A stretch of DNA of 64,000 bases from Ruegeria atlantica (GCF_013032005.1 NZ_WQBE01000005.1:186001-250000); one strand, 5' to 3'. Shown: positions 41,782-51,859, counted from the stretch's first letter. Notes: a model not told the origin generated them from the letters alone. Program-made: numbers and translations.

Positions 41782-44700
41782 TTGCCTTTGCGCTTTAGCA
41801 AACTCAAACTTACCGGCTTCAAAAGCTTTGTTGATCCGACCGATCTGATCATAGCGGATGGGTTGACCGGTGTGGTGGGCCCGAATGGCTGCGGCAAGTC
41901 CAACCTTCTGGAAGCTCTGCGTTGGGTGATGGGGGAAAACCGCCCCAAATCCATGCGTGGCGGCGCGATGGAGGATGTGATTTTTGCAGGCGCCGCGACG
42001 CGCCCAGCCCGTAACTTTGCCGAAGTTGTCCTGACCATGGACAACTCGGAACGGCTGGCACCGTCAGGGTTCAACGACGCGGATCAGCTTGAGATCGTGC
42101 GTCGCATCACCCGCGACGTGGGCAGCGCCTATAAGACCAATGGCAAGGACGTGCGGGCGAGAGATGTTCAGATGCTGTTCGCCGATGCTTCGACAGGTGC
42201 GCATTCACCTGCGCTTGTTGGGCAGAACCGCATTGCCGAACTTATCAACGCCAAACCCCGCGCCCGCCGCCGCATTCTGGAAGAGGCCGCAGGTATCTCG
42301 GGTCTTTATCAACGTCGGCACGAAGCCGAATTGAAGTTGAAGGGCACTGAATCCAATCTGACCCGCGTCGACGATGTGCTTGAACAACTGGGCGGTCAGC
42401 TTGCGCAACTGGCGCGCCAGGCCCGTCAGGCCGCGCGCTATCGCGAGATTGGCGAGCAACTGCGCCAGGCCGAAGGCATGTTGCTCTATCGTCGCTGGAA
42501 AGAGGCAGACATGGCCCGCCAGCAGGCCGAAGAAAAGCTGCGCGAACGGATCACCGAGGCGTCGCGGGCCGAGGCCGAAGCCCGCGCGGCCGCCACCAAA
42601 CGTGCCGAAATCGAAGAGACCCTGCCACCTCTGCGCGAAGAAGAAGCCATCGCCGCCGCCGTCCTGCAACGCCAGCAGGTACAACGTGATGCCCTGTCGG
42701 ATCAGGAAACCCGCGCCCGCCAGACCATTGAGACGCTGACCAACCGTATTCAGCAATTAGGCAACGATATAGAACGCGAAACCGGCCTGAATCGCGATGC
42801 CGGCCAGATGATCGAACGTCTGGAATGGGAAGCGCGCGAATTGGCCAAGGCTGCCGAAGGGCACGAGGATAAGGTGGCCGAGGCTGCCGAAATCGCGCGT
42901 GAAGCGGCGTCAGTGTTGCAGGACCGCGAAGATCATCTGTCGCAGGAAACCGAGGATATGGCGCGCTTGGTCGCCCGCCACCAATCGGCGCAGCGTCTGG
43001 TTGAAGACAGCCGCAAGACGTTGACTCGATCCGAGGCCGAAGAGGAAAAGGCCCGCAGCGCCGTGGATGAGGCGCGCGAAGCTTTGACCAACGCAAGCGA
43101 CGCGTTTGAGACTGCGCAAGAGGGCGAGGAAGAAGCCCGCGAGGCGGCTGAGGCCGCCGAGGAAGCGCTGGCCGCAGCGGATGAGCTGCGCAATGATACG
43201 CAAGCGCGTGAGGCTGAGGCCCGCGCACAACGGTCTGAGGCCGAGGGCGAACTGGGCGCGATCCGTGCCGAAACCTCAGCGCTGGCAAAGCTGGTGGAAC
43301 GCGATACAGCCGAAGGCGGTCAGGTTCTTGACCTGCTACGCGTCGAACCCGGTTACGAAAAGGCACTCGGAGCTGCACTGGCCGATGATCTGCGTGCCCC
43401 ACTGGTCGAAGGCGACGGTCCATCGGGTTGGGTGCAGGTAGCGGGCTATGATGCTGATCAGCCATTGCCGGATGGGGTTGAACCGCTGGCGCTGCATGTG
43501 TCTGGCCCGGATCGCCTGAGCCGTCGGATCGCGCAGATTGGTCTGGTTGATGCGGATCAGGGTGCGCGTTTGCAGGCTTCGCTGAAGCCGGGGCAGCGTC
43601 TGGTGTCCCGGTCCGGCGATTTGTGGCGGTGGGACGGGTTCCGCGCCTGGGCTGAGGATGCACCAAGCGCCGCAGCCCTGCGGCTAGAGCAGCTCAATAA
43701 GCTGGAGGCGCTGAAACAGGAGTTGACCCGCACCGAGGCACAGGCCGAAGGTGCCCGCGCTGCGCATGAGGCGTTGTCGCAGCAACTGGCTGATGTCACC
43801 GAGGCGGACCGCCGCGCCCGCGATGCCCGCCGCGCCGCCGATCAGCGTATGGCCGAAACCGCTCGCGCGCTCAGCCGCGCCGAAGCTGACCGCAATCTGG
43901 CGCAAGGCAAGCTTGAGACTCTGTCGCTGGCTGTGGATCGCCACAAAGAGGACGCCATGTCCGCCCGCGCGCAACTGCGCGAGGCCGAGGGGGCGTTGAC
44001 CGGTCTGGGCGATCTCGACACCGCCCGCGCGCAGGTCGAAGATATCAAACAGACGGTCGAGGCTGCGCGGATCACTATGCTGACCCATCGCTCGTCCCAT
44101 GATGAATTGCGCCGCGAGGGCGAGGCCCGCACGCGACGTTCGCAAGAGGTCACAAAAGACCTCAGCGGTTGGAAGCATCGTCTGGAAACGGCGGAAAAAC
44201 GGATATCAGAACTGGCCGAACGCAAGAAAAGTTCGGAAGAAGAGCTGTCCGAAGCGATGGCTGCGCCCAGCGAGATCGCCGAAGCCCGCGAGGAGCTGAA
44301 CGAGCTGATTGAAACAGCCGAGGCCCGTCGCGCCGAGGCCGCCGATAAGTTGGCCGAAGCCGAAACCCAGCAGCGCGAAGTGGTGCTGGCCGAACGGGAT
44401 GCGGAACGTCAGGCTTCGGAAGCACGCGAATCCCGCGCGGCGGCAGAAGCACGTTGTGATGCCGCCAAGGAAAGCGTGACTGCAACGGCAGAACGGATTG
44501 CTGAAGATCAGCAGCTGACCCCGAACCAGTTGCTGAATCAGTTAGACGTGAACCCCGATCAGATGCCTGCCGCCGACGCGCTTGAGGCCGAAGTGAACCG
44601 TCACAAGCGCCAGCGCGATGCGATGGGAGCAGTGAACCTGCGCGCTGAAGAAGATGCCAAAGAAGTTCAGGAAGAGTTTGACACACTGAACAGCGAAAAG

Positions 44701-45243
44701 GCGGATTTGGAAGAGGCAATCAAAGCCCTGCGCTCTGGTATTGCCAGCCTCAACCGCGAAGGCCGCGAACGTCTGTTGACCGCGTTTGAACAGGTGAACT
44801 CAAACTTTGCCATGCTGTTCAAGCACCTCTTCGGCGGTGGCGAGGCCAATTTGGTTATGGTCGAAAGCGACGATCCGCTGGATGCCGGGCTTGAGATCAT
44901 GTGCCAGCCGCCGGGCAAGAAATTGTCGACGCTCAGCCTGTTGTCGGGTGGCGAACAGACCCTGACGGCGACGGCCTTGATTTTTGGCGTCTTCCTCGCC
45001 AATCCGGCCCCGATCTGCGTGCTGGATGAGGTCGACGCGCCGCTTGACGATGCTAACGTTACCCGGTTCTGCGATCTGCTGGATGAGATGTGTCGCCAGA
45101 CCGATACACGTTTCCTGATCATCACCCACCACGCGGTGACGATGGCGCGGATGGATCGTTTGTTCGGCGTGACCATGCAGGAACAGGGCGTCAGTCAACT
45201 GGTCTCGGTCGATCTGAAAAAGGCCGAGCAGATGGTCGCTTGA
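41782..45243 (+). CDS. smc: Chromosome segregation ATPase SMC
   Basis: The 1153-residue protein has Walker A GPNGCGKS (33-40), two long Ala/Glu/Arg coiled coils, a hinge around 515-640 (GGQVLDLLRVEPGYEKALGAAL onward), the signature LSLLSGGEQTLTATAL and Walker B ICVLDEVDAPLDDAN near the C-terminus. It organises and resolves sister chromosomes with ScpA/ScpB, which are not in this window. The TTG start gives the standard N-terminus MPLRFSKLKLTGFKSFVDP; no ATG fits. Confidence 0.97.
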   Translation: MPLRFSKLKLTGFKSFVDPTDLIIADGLTGVVGPNGCGKSNLLEALRWVMGENRPKSMRGGAMEDVIFAGAATRPARNFAEVVLTMDNSERLAPSGFNDADQLEIVRRITRDVGSAYKTNGKDVRARDVQMLFADASTGAHSPALVGQNRIAELINAKPRARRRILEEAAGISGLYQRRHEAELKLKGTESNLTRVDDVLEQLGGQLAQLARQARQAARYREIGEQLRQAEGMLLYRRWKEADMARQQAEEKLRERITEASRAEAEARAAATKRAEIEETLPPLREEEAIAAAVLQRQQVQRDALSDQETRARQTIETLTNRIQQLGNDIERETGLNRDAGQMIERLEWEARELAKAAEGHEDKVAEAAEIAREAASVLQDREDHLSQETEDMARLVARHQSAQRLVEDSRKTLTRSEAEEEKARSAVDEAREALTNASDAFETAQEGEEEAREAAEAAEEALAAADELRNDTQAREAEARAQRSEAEGELGAIRAETSALAKLVERDTAEGGQVLDLLRVEPGYEKALGAALADDLRAPLVEGDGPSGWVQVAGYDADQPLPDGVEPLALHVSGPDRLSRRIAQIGLVDADQGARLQASLKPGQRLVSRSGDLWRWDGFRAWAEDAPSAAALRLEQLNKLEALKQELTRTEAQAEGARAAHEALSQQLADVTEADRRARDARRAADQRMAETARALSRAEADRNLAQGKLETLSLAVDRHKEDAMSARAQLREAEGALTGLGDLDTARAQVEDIKQTVEAARITMLTHRSSHDELRREGEARTRRSQEVTKDLSGWKHRLETAEKRISELAERKKSSEEELSEAMAAPSEIAEAREELNELIETAEARRAEAADKLAEAETQQREVVLAERDAERQASEARESRAAAEARCDAAKESVTATAERIAEDQQLTPNQLLNQLDVNPDQMPAADALEAEVNRHKRQRDAMGAVNLRAEEDAKEVQEEFDTLNSEKADLEEAIKALRSGIASLNREGRERLLTAFEQVNSNFAMLFKHLFGGGEANLVMVESDDPLDAGLEIMCQPPGKKLSTLSLLSGGEQTLTATALIFGVFLANPAPICVLDEVDAPLDDANVTRFCDLLDEMCRQTDTRFLIITHHAVTMARMDRLFGVTMQEQGVSQLVSVDLKKAEQMVA

Positions 45244-45297
45244 CCCATCACTGCAACGTTATGCCCTTTTCATCACCACTCGGGGTAGGGTGTTGGT

Positions 45298-45648
45298 ATG
45301 ATCCGTCTATTGATCCTTATCCTGCTGATCGCAAGCCCGGTATGGGCGGCGGAATGGCCAACCAAACCTGGAGATGTTCCCCTGACGCCAACAGAACTGG
45401 AGGCGCTGGCCGGGCGCACACTGACCTTTTATGATGATGGGCAGTCCAGTTTCTCGGTCGGTGGAGCCTACTCTTACACCTATGCCAGCGGTGAATCCGC
45501 CTTTGGCACCTATTCGATCGCCGAGGATGGCAGCGTCTGCATCCAGTACAGAAACGGGTTCGATCGCTGCGATTTGTATGTGCGCAGCGGCGAACGACTG
45601 ATCCTGATTGATCAAAAGGGCGATCGTTATCCGGTGCGACCGGAGTAA
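45298..45648 (+). CDS. Small exported protein of unknown function
   Basis: The 116-residue protein begins MIRLLILILLIASPVWAAEW with a Sec signal cleaved after WAA. The mature part is beta-rich (GRTLTFYDDGQSSFSVGGAYSYTYASG, GTYSIAEDGSVCIQYRNGFDRCDLYV) with two Cys about 10 residues apart. The pattern TFYDDG...YTY...GTY...C resembles periplasmic proteins common in the Rhodobacteraceae, of unknown role. Confidence 0.82.
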   Translation: MIRLLILILLIASPVWAAEWPTKPGDVPLTPTELEALAGRTLTFYDDGQSSFSVGGAYSYTYASGESAFGTYSIAEDGSVCIQYRNGFDRCDLYVRSGERLILIDQKGDRYPVRPE

Positions 45649-45778
45649 TTGATTGCCAAATGTGAACTCTGGTTGTCATATGATAGAAGAAATTCCAAAA
45701 AAGTTAGAAATTTGGGAAAAAAACTACACAATGAGTTGATATACCAGCCACATCTGAAATTTTTGAATAGGCGAACAG

Positions 45779-46576
45779 ATGTGTCGGTTTCTGGCTTGGG
45801 TCGGCGAGCAGCGGTATCTTGATGAATTGGTTCTGGATCAAGAGCAATCTCTTGTCATTCAGAGCCGCAACGCGCTGATCGGGAAGACGCCCGTAAATGC
45901 TGATGGATTTGGGCTTGCGTGGTATTCTGATCGTGAGACGCCATGTTTTTATAAAGATACACACCCAGCCTGGTCGGACGCAAACCTTAAGCAATTGACC
46001 CATCATACCAGATCGCGCCTTTTCCTGGCCCATGTTCGGGCCTCGACCGGGACAGCCACGTCTCGGAACAACTGTCATCCTTTTGGGGTCGGTGCATGGA
46101 GCTTTATGCACAATGGCCAAGCCGGAGGGCATGATCTGATCCGGCAGGAACTGGACGCGATGATCCCGGCACATCTGTATGGGTATAGATTTGGCGCAAC
46201 AGAAAGCGAAGCGATCTTTCTGATCGCGCAAGGCGAGGGGCTAGACGCTGACCCGGTAGCAGCAATGTCCCGAGCGGTCGCGCGAGTGGAGGCGGCGTCA
46301 AGACGATGCGGTGTGTTGCCCTATCTTAGGTTCGCGGCCTGCTGGTCAGATGGAGAACGTATATTTGCAGCGCGTTATGCTTCGGATCGGTACGCGCCGA
46401 GCCTGCATTACCGTCGCTGCAAAGATGGTGTTATCATCTCATCAGAGCCATTGGATGGTGACAGCGACGGCTGGGTCGAAATTCAGCCGAACACTGCAAT
46501 CGAAACGGAAGGATCAGTGATCATTTCACACGCGTTCGAACCTGGCCGAGCACTTTTTGCGGCAAAAAGCGCGTAA
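45779..46576 (+). CDS. Class II glutamine amidotransferase (YafJ-like)
   Basis: The 265-residue protein begins MCRFLAWVGEQ; Cys2 becomes the N-terminal nucleophile after Met removal. Family motifs NADGFGLAWY, LFLAHVRAST and HNCHPF-like NNCHPFGVGAWSFMHNGQ are present, the last including the Asn-Gly oxyanion segment. Ntn amidotransferases of this type include the EgtC and YafJ groups; no ergothioneine genes are adjacent. An AT-rich 130-base leader precedes it. Confidence 0.9.
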   Translation: MCRFLAWVGEQRYLDELVLDQEQSLVIQSRNALIGKTPVNADGFGLAWYSDRETPCFYKDTHPAWSDANLKQLTHHTRSRLFLAHVRASTGTATSRNNCHPFGVGAWSFMHNGQAGGHDLIRQELDAMIPAHLYGYRFGATESEAIFLIAQGEGLDADPVAAMSRAVARVEAASRRCGVLPYLRFAACWSDGERIFAARYASDRYAPSLHYRRCKDGVIISSEPLDGDSDGWVEIQPNTAIETEGSVIISHAFEPGRALFAAKSA

Positions 46577-46588
46577 TCCAACAACATT

Positions 46589-47752
46589 TTACAAACGTCC
46601 AAGCAATTCGGCCGTCGGCCAGGCATCCGCCGGTAATCCGAGCCGCGCTTGTTCGGCCTGAACAGCAGCCCGTGTACCCGCGCCCAGAATTCCGTCGATT
46701 TTGCCTACATCATACCCGCGCGCCTGTAGCTTGCTTTGCAGCTGTTTCATTTGTGCGCCTGAAAGCCCCTGTGGAGCATTACCGGCATCATAGATTTGAC
46801 CACCTTCCAGCCGTGTGCCGAAATAGGCGGCGGTTAGAACGTAGACAAAGCTCTGATTCCATTCGAAATAGACGTCGAAATTCGGATAGGCTAAAAAGGC
46901 CGGGCCGTTGTGGCCCTGCGGCAATATCAGCGATGCGGGCAAGTTAGCCAAAGATCCGTTGCGGGCCTGCACACCCATGGCCTGCCAGTCGGACACTGGG
47001 CGCGGTTTGCCCGGGCCGGACAGCGACCAGTCCATTTGCGCGGGCACCGTCACCTCTTGCAGCCACGGCTGCCCCGGCTGCCAGCCCAGGTGCGACAGCA
47101 TCTTGGCGCCCGACATCAGCGCGTCCGGCGCAGACGTTTTCAACGAGACCGTGCCATCTCCGTCCCCGTCGACACCGTTTTCTAGAATGTCGCGAGGCAG
47201 CATTTGCACCATTCCAATCTCACCAGCCCAGGCACCGGTGGTGCGATTTGGTTCGAAGTTGCCCTGTTGGTACAGCTCGATGGCCGCAAAGATCTGTGGT
47301 CGGAACAATTCTGGGCGGCGGCAATCATGGGCCAGTGTCACCAGCGCGTTGCGGGTGTTGAAGTCGCCCTGAAACGCACCATAGTCGGTCTCGAACGCCC
47401 AAAAGGCCAAAAGAACCCCGCGTGAGACGCCGTATTCCTGCTCAATCCGATCAAACACCGCATCATATTTGCGTGACATGGCCTGACCCCGGTCGATCCG
47501 GTTTTGCGAGATCAAATGGCGTGAGAAGTCGATGAACGGTTTCTGAAACACACCCTGCGCGCGGTCGGCTTTCAGGACGGCGCCGTCCTGCTGCACGCCG
47601 TTGAAAAACGCATTGACGGTGGATTTGTCGAAACCTTGCTGTATGGCCTCAGCCTTCAGCCCTTTGACGAAGGAATTGAATCCGCCACCGCATTGGGCAA
47701 GGGCGGGCGAGGCGAGCAGAACGGCGGCAACAAGGCCAGAGAGAATGCGCAT
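46589..47752 (-). CDS. Lytic murein transglycosylase, MltB family
   Basis: The 387-residue protein has a signal peptide (MRILSGLVAAVLLASPALAQ), an MltB-type domain with the catalytic Glu in LLAFWAFETDYGAF and GEIGMVQMLPRDIL, and a C-terminal peptidoglycan-binding domain (LQSKLQARGYDVGKIDGILGAGTRAAVQ). It cleaves glycan strands forming anhydro-muramic ends. It starts 11 bases after the cobD stop, so it shares a transcript with cobC-cobD although unrelated in function. Confidence 0.93.
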   Translation of the reverse strand: MRILSGLVAAVLLASPALAQCGGGFNSFVKGLKAEAIQQGFDKSTVNAFFNGVQQDGAVLKADRAQGVFQKPFIDFSRHLISQNRIDRGQAMSRKYDAVFDRIEQEYGVSRGVLLAFWAFETDYGAFQGDFNTRNALVTLAHDCRRPELFRPQIFAAIELYQQGNFEPNRTTGAWAGEIGMVQMLPRDILENGVDGDGDGTVSLKTSAPDALMSGAKMLSHLGWQPGQPWLQEVTVPAQMDWSLSGPGKPRPVSDWQAMGVQARNGSLANLPASLILPQGHNGPAFLAYPNFDVYFEWNQSFVYVLTAAYFGTRLEGGQIYDAGNAPQGLSGAQMKQLQSKLQARGYDVGKIDGILGAGTRAAVQAEQARLGLPADAWPTAELLGRL

Positions 47753-47763
47753 GGGCAGGTCCG

Positions 47764-48684
47764 TCAGAGAATAAAGCTGACCCCAACCCACACCGATAGA
47801 AGGCCAAGCGCAAGCCCCCAAACGGTCCACAGCATGTTACATGCGCGGAAAACCTCTGACGCGCCGATTTCGCGCGGAGCATCGCTGTTCACCCAGGCTA
47901 GATCGCGGACCTTGCCGTCATAGCTGCGCGGGCCCGCAAGGGCCACGTTCAGGGCGCGCGCCATGGCGGCCTCGGGCCATCCTGCATTGGGAGAGATATG
48001 GCGGCGCGCATCCGCCACCATGTCAGGCCCGCGTGCCCATTGGCCGGACAGTGCCACGATCATCAGGCAGGTCAGGCGCGCGGGGATCAAGTTCAGCACG
48101 TCGTCCAGTCGGGCGGCGGCCCAGCCAAAGTCGCGGTATTTTTCGGTGCGGTAGCCGATCATACTGTCGGCGGTGTTGATAGCCTTGTAAATCAGCAACC
48201 CCGGCAACCCGGCGAGCAGGAACCAGAAAGCAGGTGCGATGACCCCGTCGCTGAGGTTCTCAGCCGCGCTTTCGATCGCAGAGCGGGCAACCTGCGCCTC
48301 GGTCATGTCGCGAGTGTCGCGGGACACGATCATCGCCACCTTGGCACGGCCCTCGGCCAAGGAGACGCGCAGCCCTTCGCCCACATCGCGCACATGCGAC
48401 ACCAGCGATTTCTGCGCCAGCAGGATGGCACAGAGTATGATCTCAGTGACTGGTCCTAGCAGTGCCAGTAAACGCCCAAGGATCAATGCGCCAACGACCA
48501 GCAATATCACTACTGCGACGCCTTTCATCCGCCGCTGCGCGCCGTGGTTCAGGTGCTTGTCCAACCACCCGATGATGTTGCCCATCACGACTGCAGGGTG
48601 GCGAACGCGCGACCAGAGCCAGTTCGGCTCACCCAATGCCGCGTCCAGACACATGGCGCAGACCAGCATGAAAGTGATGCTCAC
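47764..48684 (-). CDS. cobD: Adenosylcobinamide-phosphate synthase
   Basis: The 306-residue membrane protein joins aminopropanol phosphate to adenosylcobyric acid in B12 synthesis. CobD/CbiB features are visible: [57 protein letters not shown] and [29 protein letters not shown]. The GTG start overlaps the cobC stop (GTGA), so the two are coupled. Confidence 0.95.
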   Translation of the reverse strand: MSITFMLVCAMCLDAALGEPNWLWSRVRHPAVVMGNIIGWLDKHLNHGAQRRMKGVAVVILLVVGALILGRLLALLGPVTEIILCAILLAQKSLVSHVRDVGEGLRVSLAEGRAKVAMIVSRDTRDMTEAQVARSAIESAAENLSDGVIAPAFWFLLAGLPGLLIYKAINTADSMIGYRTEKYRDFGWAAARLDDVLNLIPARLTCLMIVALSGQWARGPDMVADARRHISPNAGWPEAAMARALNVALAGPRSYDGKVRDLAWVNSDAPREIGASEVFRACNMLWTVWGLALGLLSVWVGVSFIL

Positions 48685-49646
48685 AGTGCGGCCTCTAACC
48701 TGCTCCATCCATCCGCTGGGGGCAGGCCAACCCGCAAGTAGGTCTGGGAATAGGGGAAGACGCGGCTCCAGATATGGGCGAGGGCCAGACGGTCCTGCCA
48801 TTGGGCTGCGTTTTCGACGGTGTAGAGGCGAAACAGCGTGGTGCCCCCGACCAGGGTGGCTCCTTTATTGATCAGTAATCGATCCAGCCGGTCAGACTCG
48901 GCGGTCAGGTGTTGACGGGTGGAACTGGCCCAGTCAACGTCCCGCAAAGCCTGCTCTCCGATCCGCAGGGCAGGGCCGGACACGGACCAAGGCCCCGTCA
49001 GGTCGTTCAGCCGGGCGATCAGGTCAGGATGACCGATGGCAAACCCCAGCCGCAGCCCGGCGAGCCCCCAGAACTTGCCAAAGCTTTTCAGCACGATCAC
49101 ACCGGGGCGCGCGGCCAGATGGATCAGTGAAACACCGGGGCTGACATCGCAAAAGCTCTCGTCGATCACGGTCAGCGGGGCGTTTGCATCCGCCTCGGAC
49201 CAAATCCGGCCATCGGGGTTGTTGGGATGCACGATGACACGGGCGTCGGTTGGGCCGTCGGGTTGAACGGTCCAGCCTTGCGCGGCGAAGGCGGCGGCAT
49301 GTTCGTTGTAAGTGGGCGTTGTGATCTGAACCCGACCACGGGCGGCCAGCGCCGGAATGCGGGAGATCACCGCCGATGCGCCGGGCGCGGGCAGGATTGC
49401 GGCCCCATTGGGCACTGCCCAGAACTGGCGGGCGGCCTCAGTCAGGCGCTCGAAGGCACCATGATCCGGCAACTCAGCCCAGTCTGAAGGGATCAGTCCA
49501 GACACCTGATAGGGGTGAGGATTTATCCCGGTGGACAGGTCCACCCAATCGGTGCGCGTGCCGCCATAAGATGCGATGGCCCCGTCCAGCCCTCCGCCAT
49601 GGTCGCGTGCGGCGCGCGGGTTCAAATTCTCGGTAGGGCTTGCCAT
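48681..49646 (-). CDS. cobC: Threonine-phosphate decarboxylase (cobalamin synthesis)
   Basis: The 321-residue PLP enzyme of aminotransferase class I fold has [37 protein letters not shown] and the Lys in [17 protein letters not shown]. It makes aminopropanol phosphate for the nucleotide loop of B12, directly feeding CobD. I looked for a B12 riboswitch in the 185 bases upstream and saw none. Confidence 0.94.
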   Translation of the reverse strand: MASPTENLNPRAARDHGGGLDGAIASYGGTRTDWVDLSTGINPHPYQVSGLIPSDWAELPDHGAFERLTEAARQFWAVPNGAAILPAPGASAVISRIPALAARGRVQITTPTYNEHAAAFAAQGWTVQPDGPTDARVIVHPNNPDGRIWSEADANAPLTVIDESFCDVSPGVSLIHLAARPGVIVLKSFGKFWGLAGLRLGFAIGHPDLIARLNDLTGPWSVSGPALRIGEQALRDVDWASSTRQHLTAESDRLDRLLINKGATLVGGTTLFRLYTVENAAQWQDRLALAHIWSRVFPYSQTYLRVGLPPADGWSRLEAAL

Positions 49647-49830
49647 GGGGTTTCTCGCTGGAATCGCCTGTTTCGGCCCGTTTCAAGCGGATTTTTGCCG
49701 TTTACACAAGCGAATCCGCAAGTTCCGGGCCTTGCGGCAACGTCGTTAACGCTTTGTTAAGGAATAAGCGTGATCACAATTCACGGGGGGTCGGCACCAT
49801 TCACTCTTTTTTGGGCCGAGGTTGTCGCAA

Positions 49831-50193
49831 ATGAATGTTTTGATTGTTGAGAGTAACCCCGACCTTGGTCGGGTCTGGAAAAGGCATCTTGAACGGCACG
49901 GCACCGAAGTGACGCTGGTGGCCGGGCAGGAGGCAGCGATTCTGGCGCTATATGGTCAGGAGTTCGATATCATCGTGCTGGATCTGGTGCTTGAAACCGG
50001 CAGCGCGCTGGCCGTGGCCGATTTTGCCAGCTATCGCCGCCCCGAGGCGCGGGTGATCTTTGTCACAAACACCACCTTTTTCTCGGACGGTTCGATCTTT
50101 GCCCACAGCCCGAATGCCTGCGCCTATGTGCAAAGCGCAACGCCGCCAGAGGATCTGGCGGCGATGGTCGAACATTACGCGGCGGGTCGCTGA
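49831..50193 (+). CDS. Receiver-only response regulator, atypical
   Basis: The 120-residue protein consists of one receiver domain. Asp51 in IIVLDLVL is the likely phosphorylation site. The acidic pair before it reads ESNPD instead of D-D, and the usual Lys of the K-P motif is replaced (YVQSATPPED), so phosphorylation or switching may be weak. The conserved Thr (FVTNTT) is present. GAGGTTGTCGCAA precedes the ATG; a TTG 9 bases upstream is possible. The 3' end overlaps the convergent GST gene by 19 bases. Confidence 0.85.
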   Translation: MNVLIVESNPDLGRVWKRHLERHGTEVTLVAGQEAAILALYGQEFDIIVLDLVLETGSALAVADFASYRRPEARVIFVTNTTFFSDGSIFAHSPNACAYVQSATPPEDLAAMVEHYAAGR

Positions 50194-51164
50194 CCGCGCC
50201 CGTGGGGCTGCAGATAATCCAAGGATGGGTTCACTGGGATGATCCGGCTCGGATTGATTGTTTCGTGGCTGTAGTGATAGTGGCGCACGATATGGTTCAT
50301 ATTTACCGTCTGTGCGACACCGGGCCATTGATATAGCTCGCGTGTGTAGGCCCACAGGTTCGGATAGTCGATCAGCCGCCGCTTGTTGCATTTGAAATGC
50401 AGATGATAGACCGGATCAAACCGGATCAGGGTGGTGAACAGCCGCCAATCTGCTTCAGTCACCTGATCGCCCATCAGATACCGGTTTCGGGCAAGGCGAT
50501 CCTCAAGCCAGTCCAGTGTGTCGAACAGGGGATGCACGGCGGCGTCATAGGCCTGTTGCGTGGTGGCAAAACCGGATTTGTAGACCCCATTGTTGATGTC
50601 GGAATAGATGCGGGCGTTGACCTCTTCGATCTCGTCCCGCATCGCTTCGGGCCAGTAGTTGTCGGTGTTGCCGGTAGTGCCGTCAAAGGCCGTATTGAAC
50701 ATACGGATGATTTCCGAACTTTCGTTCGAAACGATGGTCTGTTGTTGCTTGTCCCACAGGATCGGCACAGTGACACGTCCCGAATAAGCTGGATCAGCTT
50801 TGGTATAGATTTGATGGGCGTAATCGAATCCATAAAGGGTGTCGCCGGTTGCACCGTGGTCGTCAGTTTCAAAGGTCCATCCCTTGTCCAGCATGTCTGG
50901 ATGCACCACCGAGACGGAAATCAGATCGCTCAGCCCTTTTAGTTCGCGAAAGATCAGTGTGCGGTGTGCCCAGGGGCAGGCGTGGCTGACATAGAGGTGA
51001 TAGCGATCCGGTTCCGCCTTGAAACCGTCCTTGCCGGACGGCCCTGCGCTGCCATCTGCGGTCAGCCAATTGCGAAACTGCGCGGCGCTGCGTTTGAAGG
51101 CGCCGCCAGTAGATTCGGTGTCATACCATGTGTCGTGCCATTTGCCGTCGACCAACAGGCCCAT
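50175..51164 (-). CDS. Glutathionyl-hydroquinone reductase (xi-class GST)
   Basis: The 329-residue protein has the xi-class motif HACPWAHRT with catalytic Cys63, VVHPDMLDKGWTF, TVPILWDKQQQTIVSNESSEIIRMF and a C-terminal domain NNGVYKSGFATTQQAYD. These enzymes reduce glutathionyl-hydroquinones back to free hydroquinones (YqjG, PcpF). GGAGGATACGCA precedes the ATG at 51164. A link to aromatic metabolism elsewhere in the window is possible but not shown. Confidence 0.94.
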   Translation of the reverse strand: MGLLVDGKWHDTWYDTESTGGAFKRSAAQFRNWLTADGSAGPSGKDGFKAEPDRYHLYVSHACPWAHRTLIFRELKGLSDLISVSVVHPDMLDKGWTFETDDHGATGDTLYGFDYAHQIYTKADPAYSGRVTVPILWDKQQQTIVSNESSEIIRMFNTAFDGTTGNTDNYWPEAMRDEIEEVNARIYSDINNGVYKSGFATTQQAYDAAVHPLFDTLDWLEDRLARNRYLMGDQVTEADWRLFTTLIRFDPVYHLHFKCNKRRLIDYPNLWAYTRELYQWPGVAQTVNMNHIVRHYHYSHETINPSRIIPVNPSLDYLQPHGRGQRPAA

Positions 51165-51377
51165 TGCGTATCCTCCGCTTGTGCGTTTCGACAAACATAG
51201 GGTGTTGAACACAGCCTTGACACGTGAAGGGTCGCGCACTGGCTCTGCGTCTGCGCACAGGGCATGCGATGATTTCCCAGCAACAGATCGTCAGCGCATG
51301 GCGCTATGTGACGGCCTTCACTGGATTTTTACAGTTGAGCCGTCACAATGGAATCCATTGCCGGGGGAATAGTTGTT

Positions 51378-51731
51378 ATGAGTACCTATGTTTCAAAGGA
51401 AATAAGCGCAGAATTGGACGCAGCGCGAATCGCGGGGTTGAAGAAAACCAGCCGCCTTCGTGTCGAAGTTGACGACAATACGTTCAAAATACTCAGATTG
51501 TGGAAAGATGGCTTTACGGTTGAGGCCGCTACGACACCGCAATTGCGTGGATTGGTCGATATCTACGACGGTGCGCGCCATTTGTATCAATGCCTGATCA
51601 TCGCCGATGATGAAGAGGCCGGTGAGATGCGGTATGATTTTAAGCGTAGTACGGCCGCGGCCGACAAGGCCCCGCTGGATTTCTACCGCGCACCCGACGC
51701 GCCGATTGCTTTGCTAGGGCACAAAGACTAG
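51378..51731 (+). CDS. Hypothetical protein
   Basis: The 117-residue protein begins MSTYVSKEISAELDAARIAGLKKTSRLRVEVDDNTFK and continues with GLVDIYDGARHLYQCLIIADDEEAGEMRYDFKRST. The pattern of beta strands and charged turns suggests a small cytoplasmic domain. I do not recognise it. An ATG at 51348 is a less likely start. The stop shares CTAG with a candidate 43-codon ORF on the other strand. Confidence 0.75.
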   Translation: MSTYVSKEISAELDAARIAGLKKTSRLRVEVDDNTFKILRLWKDGFTVEAATTPQLRGLVDIYDGARHLYQCLIIADDEEAGEMRYDFKRSTAAADKAPLDFYRAPDAPIALLGHKD

Positions 51732-51859
51732 GGACGGATTTTTCGAACAGGATGTAATCGGTTTGGTTGCTTGCGGCACCAATGCGGCGCGGGCGTGCGC
51801 AGGTCTAATCTGTGCCAGCTAATCCACGCCGCGGCAGCCAGTACGACAAGCAGGATCAA
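51728..51859 (-). CDS. Candidate 43-residue membrane peptide downstream of the C-S lyase gene
   Basis: A frame from a TTG at 51859 to a TAG at 51728-51730 encodes a hydrophobic segment (LILLVVLAAAAWISWHRLDL) then a basic tail with WCRKQPNR. It starts 21 bases after the PatB-like stop and ends in a CTAG shared with the convergent gene, the same packing seen at other gene ends here. The start codon and ribosome site are weak, so it may be a remnant or chance. Confidence 0.3.
   Translation of the reverse strand: MILLVVLAAAAWISWHRLDLRTPAPHWCRKQPNRLHPVRKIRP

Noticed and set aside
42551..43666. 371-codon open frame on the minus strand
   Set aside because: Antisense to the coiled-coil part of smc; its Pro/Arg-rich translation is typical of shadow frames opposite Ala/Glu-rich coiled coils.
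49647..49830. Possible cobalamin riboswitch before cobC
   Set aside because: I looked for the B12-box sequence and paired elements on the minus strand and saw neither.
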